From: Competibacteraceae bacterium UBA3908
GTDB lineage: Bacteria > Pseudomonadota > Gammaproteobacteria > Competibacterales > Competibacteraceae
DNA: 6,775 bases
Assembly (NCBI GenBank): GCA_002391525.1
Contig: DGFE01000196.1
Span: 1,810 to 8,584 of the forward strand
Direction: 5' to 3'
The first letter of the stretch is position 1; every line of letters begins with the position of its first letter. The position numbers and the translations under genes are program-made. Below are positions 1 to 6,756 of the stretch, one piece after another. The notes under the pieces were generated by a model, which was not told where the DNA came from, did not search any database, and saw nothing but the letters and a program-made list of their open reading frames with translations.

Positions 1-698
1 TCCTGGCGGCCCTCCTGACGGCCTTCCTCAAGACCTTCAGCGAAGACTTCCTGATAGAAACGACTTTTCTTGAGATCGGCGTGAGTGAATCCGAGCATGG
101 CTTGAATCTCCTGTCGAGTCAGCTTGGGTAAACGATAGACCAGAATAGTTTCGATCAGGTCCAATACTTCGGCCAAAGGCAAGGGTGACGGTTCGTCGCC
201 GGTCCGAAGCTGTTGCGCCAAGCGTCGAGCCTGTTCAGCGGCGGCATGTGGAGCGGCGATCAGCAATTGCAGCAGTTGCAGGCCAAGGCTGGGCGTGGTA
301 ACGCTTGCGAGATCTTCAAGATACACTCGCCGTACTTCCGGCAGGGTCAGCAGCGAAGCGTAGCAAGGGTCCAGTCGCTCGATGGCATGACGAGGATAAA
401 GCACCAGCGCCCGCCAGCACGGACGGGGATTGCAACGGTACAAATAGAGAAAGATTTCCGAAAAGAACCGGCCATAGAAATCGTCGTCGGGCTGCGCCTG
501 AACTTCCAGGAAAATCAGCGGGGCAGCGGGATCGTCGGCGGGCGGAATCAGCAGGCCATCCAAACGAAAGGCGGTTTGTTTGACCTCTTCGGCGCGGAAC
601 CCGTAGCCAGCGGGATTGGCGACGGTGACACCGGCCAGTTCGAGGGCCAGGGTGGGCAGGGTGTTGAAAATCCGGTAAAACAGATTGTCGGTTTTCAT
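1..698 (-). CDS. DUF2887 / Rpn-family putative PD-(D/E)XK nuclease, C-terminus off the window
   Basis: I translated this from the ATG at 698-696 (reverse strand). The frame stays open to the left edge, giving 232 residues of an incomplete protein. It starts MKTDNLFYRIFNTLP and continues with GYGFRAEEVKQTAFRLDGLL, then LIFLEVQAQ, then FFSEIFLYLYR. This is the characteristic order of the DUF2887 branch of the Rpn (recombination-promoting nuclease/putative transposase) families. The likely PD-(D/E)XK catalytic residues are Asp47 and Glu65-x-Gln67, with Glu37 or Glu38 upstream. After a variable helical region (about 145-200) the visible end is charged and repetitive (EEGRQEGRQ), as is common at the tail of these proteins. 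Members are thought to be DNA endonucleases linked to recombination or mobile DNA; the function of this one is inferred from family only. It is divergent from icmF and has no clear Shine-Dalgarno, so its expression may be weak. The family assignment is fairly sure and the activity is not. Confidence 0.85.
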   Translation of the reverse strand, partial: MKTDNLFYRIFNTLPTLALELAGVTVANPAGYGFRAEEVKQTAFRLDGLLIPPADDPAAPLIFLEVQAQPDDDFYGRFFSEIFLYLYRCNPRPCWRALVLYPRHAIERLDPCYASLLTLPEVRRVYLEDLASVTTPSLGLQLLQLLIAAPHAAAEQARRLAQQLRTGDEPSPLPLAEVLDLIETILVYRLPKLTRQEIQAMLGFTHADLKKSRFYQEVFAEGLEEGRQEGRQ

Positions 699-805
699 GG
701 GGCCGGCGGGTCTGACCAGAGTTTGGCATAGTCTAGCGCGACCTCTCGCCCTGCGCCGCAAGAGCGTATCATTACGTCCATAACAGTCCAAAGGAGAACT
801 TCCCC
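699..805. promoter_or_regulatory. Divergent intergenic region with the icmF ribosome binding site
   Basis: These 107 bases separate the divergent nuclease-like gene and icmF, so they should carry promoters for both. The only clear element is the Shine-Dalgarno AAGGAG at 791-796, nine bases before the icmF ATG, which fixes that start. A TATCAT at 767-772 could be a -10 box for icmF, but I see no matching -35 at the right distance. No convincing operator or riboswitch is visible; in particular I found no cobalamin riboswitch, and the space is too short for a typical one. Confidence 0.4.
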
Positions 806-3800
806 ATGTCCGCGGTCGTCAGCCAGTTCAAATCCCCTCTGCCCGGCGCCGATAAGATCAAGCCCAAGCATAAAATCCGTTTCGTCACCGCCGCCAGCCT
901 GTTCGATGGTCACGATGCTTCGATCAACATCATGCGCCGCATCCTCCAGGCCAGCGGCACCGAAGTCATCCATCTGGGCCACAACCGCTCGGTGGAGGAA
1001 ATCGTCACCGCCGCCTTGCAGGAGGACGCGCAGGGCATCGCCGTGAGTTCCTATCAGGGCGGCCACGTCGAATTCTTCAAGTACATGATCGATCTGCTGC
1101 GCGACCGTGGCGGCGACAATATCAAGGTATTCGGCGGCGGCGGCGGCGTCATCGTACCGGCGGAAATCCGCGAACTGCACGACTACGGCGTGACCCGCAT
1201 CTTCTCGCCGGAAGACGGCCAGGCCATGGGCTTGCAGGGCATGATCGACCACATGCTGGCGATCTGCGATACCGATCCCGGTCAGTACGCCCCCAAGACC
1301 CTGGACGGGATCAAGGCCGGCGACTGGCGAGCGCTGTCGCGGCTGATCACCGCGCTGGAAAACCGCGCCGTCGCCGCCGAACTGCGCCAGCAAATCCTCA
1401 CCGAAGCCAAGGCGCGTACCGTGCCCGTGCTCGGCATCACCGGCACCGGCGGTTCCGGCAAGTCGTCGCTGACCGACGAACTGGTGCGGCGCTTCCGGCT
1501 GGATCAGGACGACCGGCTGAAAATCGCGGTCATCGCCGTCGATCCGTCGCGGCGCAAGACCGGCGGTGCGCTGCTGGGCGACCGCATCCGCATGAACGCC
1601 ATCGCCGGCTCCAACCTGTACATGCGTTCGCTGGCGACCCGCGCCGCCGGCAGCGAAGTCCCCGAAACCCTGGGCGACGTTCTGGCCGCCTGCAAGCTGG
1701 CCGGCTTCGATCTGCTGATCGTCGAAACCTCCGGCATCGGGCAAGGCGACGCCGCCATCGTGCCGCTGGTGGACCGCTCGGTGTACGTGATGACCCCGGA
1801 ATTCGGCGCCGCCTCGCAGTTGGAAAAGATCGACATGCTGGATTTCGCCGACGCGGTGGCGATCAACAAGTTCGACCGCAAGGGCGCCGAGGACGCGCTG
1901 CGCGACGTGCGCAAGCAGGTGCAACGCAACCATAAGGCTTTCAGCCAACCGCCGGAGGAGATGCCGGTCTACGGCACCATCGCTGCCCGCTTTAACGACG
2001 ATGGGATCACGGCGCTTTATCAGGGTGTGGTCGAATTGCTGCGCGATAAGAGCCTGGCGTTGCAGCCGGGCCGGTTGCCGCGCGTGGAGAACAAGGCCGC
2101 CACCGGCAAGACCGTGATCGTGCCGGCGGCACGCGCGCGCTATCTGGCCGAAATCGCCGACACCGTGCGCGGTTATCACCAGCAGGTGGACGAACAGATG
2201 AAGCTGATCCGCCAGCGCCAGCAACTGCGGGCGGTTATGGGACTGCTGGAAGCCGAGGGCAAGTCCGCAGCGGATTTGGAGCCGCTGCTGGAACGGGTGG
2301 AGGGACAGATCGATCCGCACGCCCGCAAGCTGGTGGACATGTGGCCGCAGGTGAAGGCGAGCTACAGCGGCGACGAATACGTGGTGAAGATTCGCGACAA
2401 GGAAATTCGGACCAGGCTGACCAGCCGCTCGCTGTCCGGCTCCCGCATTCCCAAGGTGGCGTTGCCGCGCTTCGAGGAGCACGGCGAACTGTTGCGCTGG
2501 ATGATGCTGGAAAACCTGCCGGGCAGCTTCCCGTACACCGCCGGCGTGTTCGCCTTCAAGCGCGAGAACGAGGACCCGACCCGGATGTTCGCCGGCGAGG
2601 GCGATCCGTTCCGCACCAACCGCCGCTTCAAGAAGCTGTCCGAGCACGCGGAAGCCACCCGCCTGTCCACCGCCTTCGACTCGGTGACGCTGTACGGCTG
2701 CGATCCCGACGAGCGACCGGACATTTACGGCAAGGTCGGCAATTCCGGGGTGTCCATCGCCACGCTGGACGACCTGAAGGTGCTGTACTCCGGCTTCGAT
2801 GTGTGTTCCCCCACCACTTCGATCTCCATGACCATCAACGGTCCGGCCCCGATCATCCTGGCGATGTTCTTCAACACCGCCTTCGATCAGCAGATCGAGA
2901 AGTTCGAGCGCGACAACCACCGCCCGCCGACCGACGACGAAATCGAGAAGATCAAGGAATGGGTGCTGGAAAACGTGCGCGGCACGGTGCAGGCCGACAT
3001 CCTCAAGGAAGATCAGGGGCAGAATACCTGTATCTTCTCCACCGAGTTCGCGCTGAAGATGATGGGCGACATTCAGGAGTACTTCGTCCATCACGGCGTC
3101 AAGAATTTCTATTCGGTCTCCATTTCCGGCTATCACATCGCCGAGGCCGGCGCCAATCCGATTTCGCAACTGGCCTTTACCCTCGCCAACGGCTTCACCT
3201 ATGTCGAGGCTTATCTGGCGCGCGGCATGCACATCGACGATTTCGCGCCGAACCTGTCGTTCTTCTTCAGCAACGGCATGGACCCGGAATATTCGGTGAT
3301 GGGCCGGGTGGCGCGGCGGATCTGGGCCACGGCGATGCGCTACAAGTATGGCGCCAACGAACGCAGCCAGAAACTAAAATACCATATTCAGACTTCTGGC
3401 CGTTCCCTGCACGCCCAGGAAATGGATTTCAACGACATCCGCACCACCTTGCAGGCGTTGATCGCCATTTACGACAACTGCAATTCGCTGCACACCAACG
3501 CCTACGACGAGGCGATCACCACCCCGACCGAGGAATCGGTGCGGCGGGCGATGGCGGTGCAGTTGATCATCAACAAGGAATGGGGTCTGGCGAAGAACGA
3601 GAACCCGAATCAGGGCGCGTTCATCATTGAGGAACTGACCGATCTGGTGGAAGAAGCGGTGTTGCAGGAATTCGAGCGGATCAGCGAGCGCGGCGGGGTG
3701 CTGGGGGCGATGGAGACGGGCTATCAGCGCGGCAAGATTCAGGAGGAATCGCTGTATTACGAGACGCTCAAGCACGACGGTTCACTGCCCATCATCGGCG

Positions 3801-4078
3801 TCAACACCTTCCGCAACCCGCACGCCAGGCCGGATCAGGTCAAGATCGAGCTGGCCCGCTCCACCGATGAAGAGAAGCAGAGCCAGTTGCGGCGCTTGCG
3901 GGAATTCCAGGAGCGGAATCGCAAGGACAGCGGCCCGATGCTGGCGCGACTGAAACAGGCCGCCATCAACAACGAGAACCTGTTCGCGGTGTTGGTGGAT
4001 GCGGTGCGCTGCTGCTCGCTGGGACAGATTACGAACGCGTTGTTCGAGGTCGGCGGGCAGTATCGCAGAAACATGTGA
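806..4078 (+). CDS. icmF: IcmF, fused isobutyryl-CoA mutase (B12-binding, G-protein chaperone and mutase domains)
   Basis: This 1090-residue protein matches the usual IcmF length and domain order. The enzyme interconverts isobutyryl-CoA and n-butyryl-CoA by an adenosylcobalamin radical mechanism; family members also act slowly on isovaleryl-CoA/pivalyl-CoA. The B12 domain (about 20-150) has Asp34-x-His36, whose His would be the lower cobalt ligand, and the glycine run Gly110-114. The G domain (about 206-415) has the P-loop GTGGSGKS at 213-220, Asp246 in VDPSRRKTGG, ETSGIGQGD from 307, and NKFD at 354-357 for guanine specificity. It corresponds to the MeaI chaperone that gates cofactor loading. 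The mutase barrel (about 545-1090) has FPYTAGV at 575-581, RPDIYGKVGNSGVSIATLDD and ISGYH with catalytic His777. Phe595 and Gln739 stand where methylmalonyl-CoA mutase has Tyr89 and Arg207, which supports isobutyryl specificity. The start is supported by AAGGAG nine bases upstream. It appears monocistronic, with no partner needed because the chaperone is fused. Cytoplasmic. Confidence 0.97.
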   Translation: MSAVVSQFKSPLPGADKIKPKHKIRFVTAASLFDGHDASINIMRRILQASGTEVIHLGHNRSVEEIVTAALQEDAQGIAVSSYQGGHVEFFKYMIDLLRDRGGDNIKVFGGGGGVIVPAEIRELHDYGVTRIFSPEDGQAMGLQGMIDHMLAICDTDPGQYAPKTLDGIKAGDWRALSRLITALENRAVAAELRQQILTEAKARTVPVLGITGTGGSGKSSLTDELVRRFRLDQDDRLKIAVIAVDPSRRKTGGALLGDRIRMNAIAGSNLYMRSLATRAAGSEVPETLGDVLAACKLAGFDLLIVETSGIGQGDAAIVPLVDRSVYVMTPEFGAASQLEKIDMLDFADAVAINKFDRKGAEDALRDVRKQVQRNHKAFSQPPEEMPVYGTIAARFNDDGITALYQGVVELLRDKSLALQPGRLPRVENKAATGKTVIVPAARARYLAEIADTVRGYHQQVDEQMKLIRQRQQLRAVMGLLEAEGKSAADLEPLLERVEGQIDPHARKLVDMWPQVKASYSGDEYVVKIRDKEIRTRLTSRSLSGSRIPKVALPRFEEHGELLRWMMLENLPGSFPYTAGVFAFKRENEDPTRMFAGEGDPFRTNRRFKKLSEHAEATRLSTAFDSVTLYGCDPDERPDIYGKVGNSGVSIATLDDLKVLYSGFDVCSPTTSISMTINGPAPIILAMFFNTAFDQQIEKFERDNHRPPTDDEIEKIKEWVLENVRGTVQADILKEDQGQNTCIFSTEFALKMMGDIQEYFVHHGVKNFYSVSISGYHIAEAGANPISQLAFTLANGFTYVEAYLARGMHIDDFAPNLSFFFSNGMDPEYSVMGRVARRIWATAMRYKYGANERSQKLKYHIQTSGRSLHAQEMDFNDIRTTLQALIAIYDNCNSLHTNAYDEAITTPTEESVRRAMAVQLIINKEWGLAKNENPNQGAFIIEELTDLVEEAVLQEFERISERGGVLGAMETGYQRGKIQEESLYYETLKHDGSLPIIGVNTFRNPHARPDQVKIELARSTDEEKQSQLRRLREFQERNRKDSGPMLARLKQAAINNENLFAVLVDAVRCCSLGQITNALFEVGGQYRRNM

Positions 4079-4084
4079 GCGAAA

Positions 4085-4108
4085 GGGGCGGGATCGTTTT
4101 CCCGCCCC
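4085..4108. terminator. GC-rich hairpin between convergent icmF and helicase genes
   Basis: A perfect 9-bp stem, GGGGCGGGA (4085-4093) with TCCCGCCCC (4100-4108), closes a 6-base loop. It begins seven bases after the icmF stop codon and lies 19 bases beyond the helicase stop on the other strand. On the plus strand it is followed by C-rich sequence with no T run, so it is not a textbook intrinsic terminator for icmF. On the minus strand it is followed by TTTC, a weak U tract. It probably helps end or stabilise transcripts from both sides. Confidence 0.5.
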
Positions 4109-4126
4109 CCATCCCGGATACGGCGC

Positions 4127-5623
4127 TTAAGCGTCGGTTTCGTCGATACCTGCTGGCCGTTGCGTATCGAACAACGCCAAGGTGGCCTCGATCCGTTCCG
4201 CCTTGCGGCCAACGTCCGGCGGCGCGCGGCGCCGGTCGGCGACCCGTTCCTCGCGGGTCTCTCTGGCGATCACCTCGTACAACACGGCCTGTTTGCCATC
4301 GCCGCGCCGCAGGATGCGGCCCAGCCGCTGCACGAACTCCCGCGCCGAGGCGCTGCCGGACAGGATGACGCCGACCGAGGCGTCCGGCACGTCCACCCCT
4401 TCGTTCAATACGTTGCTGGTGACGATGGCGGTGTAGACGCTGATCTTGAACGCATCCAAAAATGCCTGCCGCTCCTTGATGGCCGTCTGATGGGTCAGGC
4501 AGGGAATCAGGAAGCGCTGCGAGACCTCGTAGGCGGTGGCGTTGTCCTCGGTGAAAACGACCGTTTTGGCGCCCGGATGGTTGGCCAGAATCATGCCCAG
4601 CGCCCGCAGTTTGGCCGGGGTGGCATGGGCGATGCGGCGGGCGTCGCGGTGGGCGCGCATGGCGCGGCGACCCTCGACGCTGCGGGCCGACAGCATCACG
4701 AAGCGATTCCAGCCCTCCAGTGTGCTCAGCGACAAGCGATGGACCTGCAAGAAAGCATTGCGCTCGTCCAACGCCTGTCGATACGCGGTCTTTTCGGCGG
4801 GAGAAAGGTCCACATGCACTGGCCGCACCTGAAAATCCGCCAGTACGTCGCCGGCCAGTTGCTCCGGGCGCTTGCGGTAGACGATGGGACCGATGAGATC
4901 GAGCAGGTCGGCATCGCGGCCATCGCCGCGCTCGGGCGTGGCGGTCAGTCCCAGCCGGTAAGGGGCCAGCGAGAATTCGGCGATGACCCGGTAAAACTCC
5001 GACGGCAGGTGATGCGCCTCGTCGAAGAGCAACAGGCCGAAGCGGTCGCCCAATCGTTCGACATGGCGAGCGGCCGAATCGTAAGTGGCGATGGTGAGCG
5101 GTTGCGGTTCGTGGTAGCCGCCGCCGATCAGGCCGATTTCCTGATCCGGAAATGCCGCCCGCAGCAGCGCGTACCACTGCTGCATGAGGTCCAGGGTCGG
5201 GACCATGATCAACCCGTCACGCTTTGCCCAGCACAGCGCCAGCAACCCGACCAGGGTCTTGCCGGCCCCGGTCGGCAGCACCACCACGCCGCGCCCCTTC
5301 GCCGCCTGCCAAGCCGCGAGCGCCTCCCGTTGATGTGGATAAGGCGTCATTTCCAGCGCACAACTCAGCTCCCGCCGCTGGTAACGCGGGGCCTTGTTGC
5401 GGGCCAGTTCGCCCTTCAGCGGGCCGATGATGGCGCTGTAGCGGTGAGCCGGGGCGCGGTAGGCGTCTACGCGCGGATCGTAGCAGAACCAGGCGTCCAA
5501 TCCAGCCGGCAGTTCGGCCACGCCTTCCAGCAGCAATGTGCCCCGGTCGAAACGAAGCTGGCGCTCCGTCTCGTCGCGACCGATGCGGTAGATACCGGCG
5601 GTGTCCTTGGTGCGGTGGATCAT
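4127..5623 (-). CDS. XPB/Ssl2-like superfamily 2 DEAH-box helicase
   Basis: This 498-residue protein is an ATP-dependent DNA helicase or translocase of the COG1061 (SSL2/XPB-like) type. The N-terminal part (about 20-66) carries LRFDRGTLLLEG and YDPRVDAYRAPAHRY, resembling the damage-recognition-like region of archaeal and bacterial XPB proteins. Helicase domain 1 shows PHQREAL at 96-102, Walker A PTGAGKT at 117-123, DEAH at 201-204 and LTATP at 226-230, followed by LIGPIVY. Helicase domain 2 shows VVFTEDN at 355-361, LNEGVDVP at 406-413 and the arginine-finger motif QRLGRILR at 432-439, so all core ATPase motifs are present. The XPB RED triad after motif III reads Arg232-Gly233-Asp234, lacking the central Glu. 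The start overlaps the stop of the upstream ribbon-helix-helix gene as ATGA, implying translational coupling and transcription from that gene's promoter. No Bax1/DUF790 nuclease partner is adjacent. The helicase class is sure; its role in repair or defence is unknown. Confidence 0.93.
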   Translation of the reverse strand: MIHRTKDTAGIYRIGRDETERQLRFDRGTLLLEGVAELPAGLDAWFCYDPRVDAYRAPAHRYSAIIGPLKGELARNKAPRYQRRELSCALEMTPYPHQREALAAWQAAKGRGVVVLPTGAGKTLVGLLALCWAKRDGLIMVPTLDLMQQWYALLRAAFPDQEIGLIGGGYHEPQPLTIATYDSAARHVERLGDRFGLLLFDEAHHLPSEFYRVIAEFSLAPYRLGLTATPERGDGRDADLLDLIGPIVYRKRPEQLAGDVLADFQVRPVHVDLSPAEKTAYRQALDERNAFLQVHRLSLSTLEGWNRFVMLSARSVEGRRAMRAHRDARRIAHATPAKLRALGMILANHPGAKTVVFTEDNATAYEVSQRFLIPCLTHQTAIKERQAFLDAFKISVYTAIVTSNVLNEGVDVPDASVGVILSGSASAREFVQRLGRILRRGDGKQAVLYEVIARETREERVADRRRAPPDVGRKAERIEATLALFDTQRPAGIDETDA

Positions 5624-5862
5624 GCCCGCCCCTGACGTTTAAGTTCGTCCACAAGATTGTGATCGACCACCGGTAGTTTGCTGTGTAGCGCATCCAATTC
5701 GGCCAGCAACTCGTCAGTCTCGCGGTTGCGCTCGGTCAGAGTGGCTTCCAGTTGGGCGATAATTTCCCGGTTGAGGCTGCGATGATGACGAGCCGCACTT
5801 TCGCGCAATCGCTGGTGTAAATCCTCAGGAATATTTTTAAGGGTGATCGTGGTCATGGCCAT
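5620..5862 (-). CDS. Arc/FitA-like ribbon-helix-helix DNA-binding protein (antitoxin-like)
   Basis: An 80-residue protein with a classic ribbon-helix-helix fold signature: beta strand TTITLKNIP (4-12), helix EDLHQRLRESAARH (13-26), turn and second helix RSLNREIIAQLE (28-39). Such proteins dimerise and bind palindromic operators through the paired strands. The acidic, helical tail (about 44-80, ending LVDELKRQGRA) resembles the toxin-binding tails of VapB/FitA-type antitoxins. The usual partner would be a PIN-domain toxin directly downstream, but here the next gene is a helicase that starts within its stop codon. The start could be Met1 or Met3 (ATGGCCATG); neither has a strong Shine-Dalgarno, and the leader predicted from the promoter is only about 16 bases. 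Autoregulation is likely because the promoter -35 lies in a palindrome. It could be an orphan antitoxin or a dedicated regulator of the helicase; the sequence does not decide. Confidence 0.88.
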   Translation of the reverse strand: MAMTTITLKNIPEDLHQRLRESAARHHRSLNREIIAQLEATLTERNRETDELLAELDALHSKLPVVDHNLVDELKRQGRA

Positions 5863-5884
5863 TCTTGGGTGAACCCGTTAAGGA

Positions 5885-5913
5885 ACCATAGCGACTCCAT
5901 GGGTTTGGGTCAA
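5885..5913 (-). promoter_or_regulatory. Sigma70-like promoter for the ribbon-helix-helix/helicase operon
   Basis: On the minus strand, TTGACC (5913-5908, five of six matches to TTGACA) and TATGGT (5890-5885, four of six to TATAAT) are separated by exactly 17 bases. Transcription would begin near 5878, leaving a leader of about 16 bases before the ATG at 5862. Position, spacing and orientation all fit. This is a prediction from consensus only. Confidence 0.6.
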
Positions 5914-5918
5914 TGACC
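5908..5918. promoter_or_regulatory. Candidate operator: perfect palindrome overlapping the -35 box
   Basis: GGTCA-A-TGACC is a perfect inverted repeat with one central base, and it contains the predicted -35 hexamer. A second short inverted repeat, GGGT-GA-ACCC, sits at 5867-5876 in the predicted leader. GGGT also occurs twice between them in direct orientation (5901-5904 and 5907-5910). Ribbon-helix-helix repressors commonly bind such short repeats in their own promoters, so this is the best candidate for autoregulation by the downstream gene product. Inference only. Confidence 0.45.
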
Positions 5919-5966
5919 AACAGGCGGCTACCGACGCTTTCAGAGCGATCTGCGGTCCCGAAATAC

Positions 5967-5997
5967 AAAAGGAGCGTTCCTCGCGGACGCTCCTTTT
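5967..5997. terminator. Bidirectional intrinsic terminator
   Basis: An 11-bp perfect stem, AAAAGGAGCGT (5967-5977) with ACGCTCCTTTT (5987-5997), closes a 9-base loop, with T5998 extending the T run. Because one arm begins with A4 and the other ends with T5, it works as a rho-independent terminator in both directions. It lies 26 bases beyond the stop codon of the minus-strand SdrD-B-repeat gene, which is its obvious client, and insulates the helicase operon promoter from read-through. Confidence 0.88.
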
Positions 5998-6023
5998 TGA
6001 TTAGCCCGGCCGGACCGGCAAGT

Positions 6024-6756
6024 TTACTTGCGAGTCCTTGCCGGTTGCCCGATTCGGCCCAGATAACCCCAGCCCAGCAGCAACAGCAGCGCCAGCAGGG
6101 CCAGCAGTGCAGGCGGTGAGAGGGTTGGAATTTCGGCGGGCGGCTGAGCCGATGGCCGCAAGCCGAAGTTCGTGTCGTTGTCGACCACTTGTCCCGGACT
6201 CAGGGTCACTGAATACGAAACAGCGGTGGTGGGCGTATAACCGGGCGGTGGTGTGATCGTCACGGTATACGTACCGGGCGGCAGATCGGTGAAGCTGTAG
6301 TCACCGTTGGCGTCCGTGGTGGTGGTCACCACTCGCCCCTGGGCATCGGTGAGCGTCACGGTCACTCCTGGGATACCCGGTTCACCAGGATCGCGTACCC
6401 CGTCGCCATCGAGATCATCCCAGACCGAACTGCGGATGCTGGCCGTGTTGGTCGCGGGCCGGTAGCCAAAGTCCGCGTCGGTTCTCGTTTGGCCGCTGGT
6501 CAGGGTGACGACCGCCACGTTCGGAGTGCCGACACCGTCCAAATCTTTGGTCGGCGTAACGCCAGCCGGCAGCGTGTCGACGTCCACCACCACCCGGTAG
6601 TCGCCCGGTGTCAATCCAGTGAAGTTGTAGGTGCCGCCGGCATCCGTGATCACACTGGGTTCCCCGCTGTCGAAGACGCCGTTGCCGTTGCTGTCGAGGA
6701 ACACCGTGACATTGGGTATGCCGGGTTCGCCCACGTCTCGCGCACCATTGCCGTTG
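6024..6756 (-). CDS. SdrD-B-repeat surface protein with IPTL-CTERM-like tail, N-terminus missing
   Basis: This is the C-terminal 244 or so residues of a probably much longer secreted protein. Residue numbers follow the open frame that begins inside the adapter at 6773. Two tandem Cna-B/SdrD-B-type beta-sandwich repeats (about 7-105 and 112-206) each carry the signature GEPGIPxVTV, a D-x-N/D-G-x-G-type calcium-binding loop (DSNGNG, DLDGDG), a TYNF/DYSF strand with an L-x-PG(D/T)Y turn, and an ending DxxFGxRP. After a short Pro-rich linker comes IPTLS (215-219), a Leu/Ala-rich membrane helix (about 222-239) and a basic tail GRIGQPARTRK. This order matches IPTL-CTERM/PEP-CTERM sorting signals, which are processed by an exosortase-type system in Gram-negative bacteria. 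Likely role: adhesin or extracellular matrix component. The first codons of the apparent frame (MCIRD) come from the library adapter, so no real start is visible. An intrinsic terminator follows the stop. Confidence 0.88.
6027..6131 (-). other. IPTL-CTERM-like sorting signal (protein region)
   Basis: This region encodes IPTLSPPAL, then a Leu/Ala-rich helix, then GRIGQPARTRK. Canonical IPTL-CTERM signals usually read IPTLS followed by x-W-G; here Pro-Pro-Ala occupies that stretch and a Trp-Gly appears only at the far end of the helix (235-236). The three-part layout (motif, transmembrane helix, basic end) is otherwise intact. Confidence 0.65.
6156..6440 (-). repeat. SdrD-B domain repeat 2
   Basis: The last repeat before the sorting signal runs from SIRSSVWDDLDGDGVRD through GEPGIPGVTVTL, a T-rich strand, DYSFTDLPPGTY and TNFGLRP. 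It aligns by eye with repeat 1 at the GEPGIP, strand-turn and FGxRP landmarks, with low identity elsewhere, as expected for old rather than recent duplication. Confidence 0.75.
6459..6755 (-). repeat. SdrD-B domain repeat 1
   Basis: The first visible repeat of the surface protein runs from the DSNGNGARD-type loop through GEPGIPNVTVFLD to DADFGYRP. It contains a second calcium-loop-like DSNGNGVFDSGEP, so its first part is internally duplicated. Its beginning is cut by the adapter. Confidence 0.75.

Noticed and set aside
213..731. Overlapping frames opposite or out of phase with the DUF2887-like gene
   Set aside because: The frame starting at 698 on the minus strand gives a clear family match and runs through to the window edge; the others are shadows.
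699..805. Possible cobalamin riboswitch upstream of icmF
   Set aside because: The divergent spacer is only 107 bases and shows no B12-box-like sequence or suitable stem arrangement.
1130..1147. GGC repeat tract in icmF
   Set aside because: It encodes the conserved glycine run of the B12-binding domain, so it is ordinary coding sequence and not a separate microsatellite of interest.
695..3232. Very long open frame (845 codons) on the minus strand, antisense to icmF
   Set aside because: It lies wholly opposite strongly conserved IcmF motifs. Its composition (rich in His, Gln, Ala, Gly, Val) is typical of the reverse frame of a GC-rich gene with few stop codons, and it shows no recognisable domain.
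4029..5177. 382-codon minus-strand frame overlapping the helicase and the end of icmF
   Set aside because: It is an out-of-frame reading of the helicase coding strand, very rich in Arg, Gly and Pro, with no motifs.
4160..5635. Long open frame (491 codons) on the plus strand, antisense to the helicase
   Set aside because: It mirrors the helicase gene with shadow-frame composition and no family signature. The minus-strand frame has every helicase motif.
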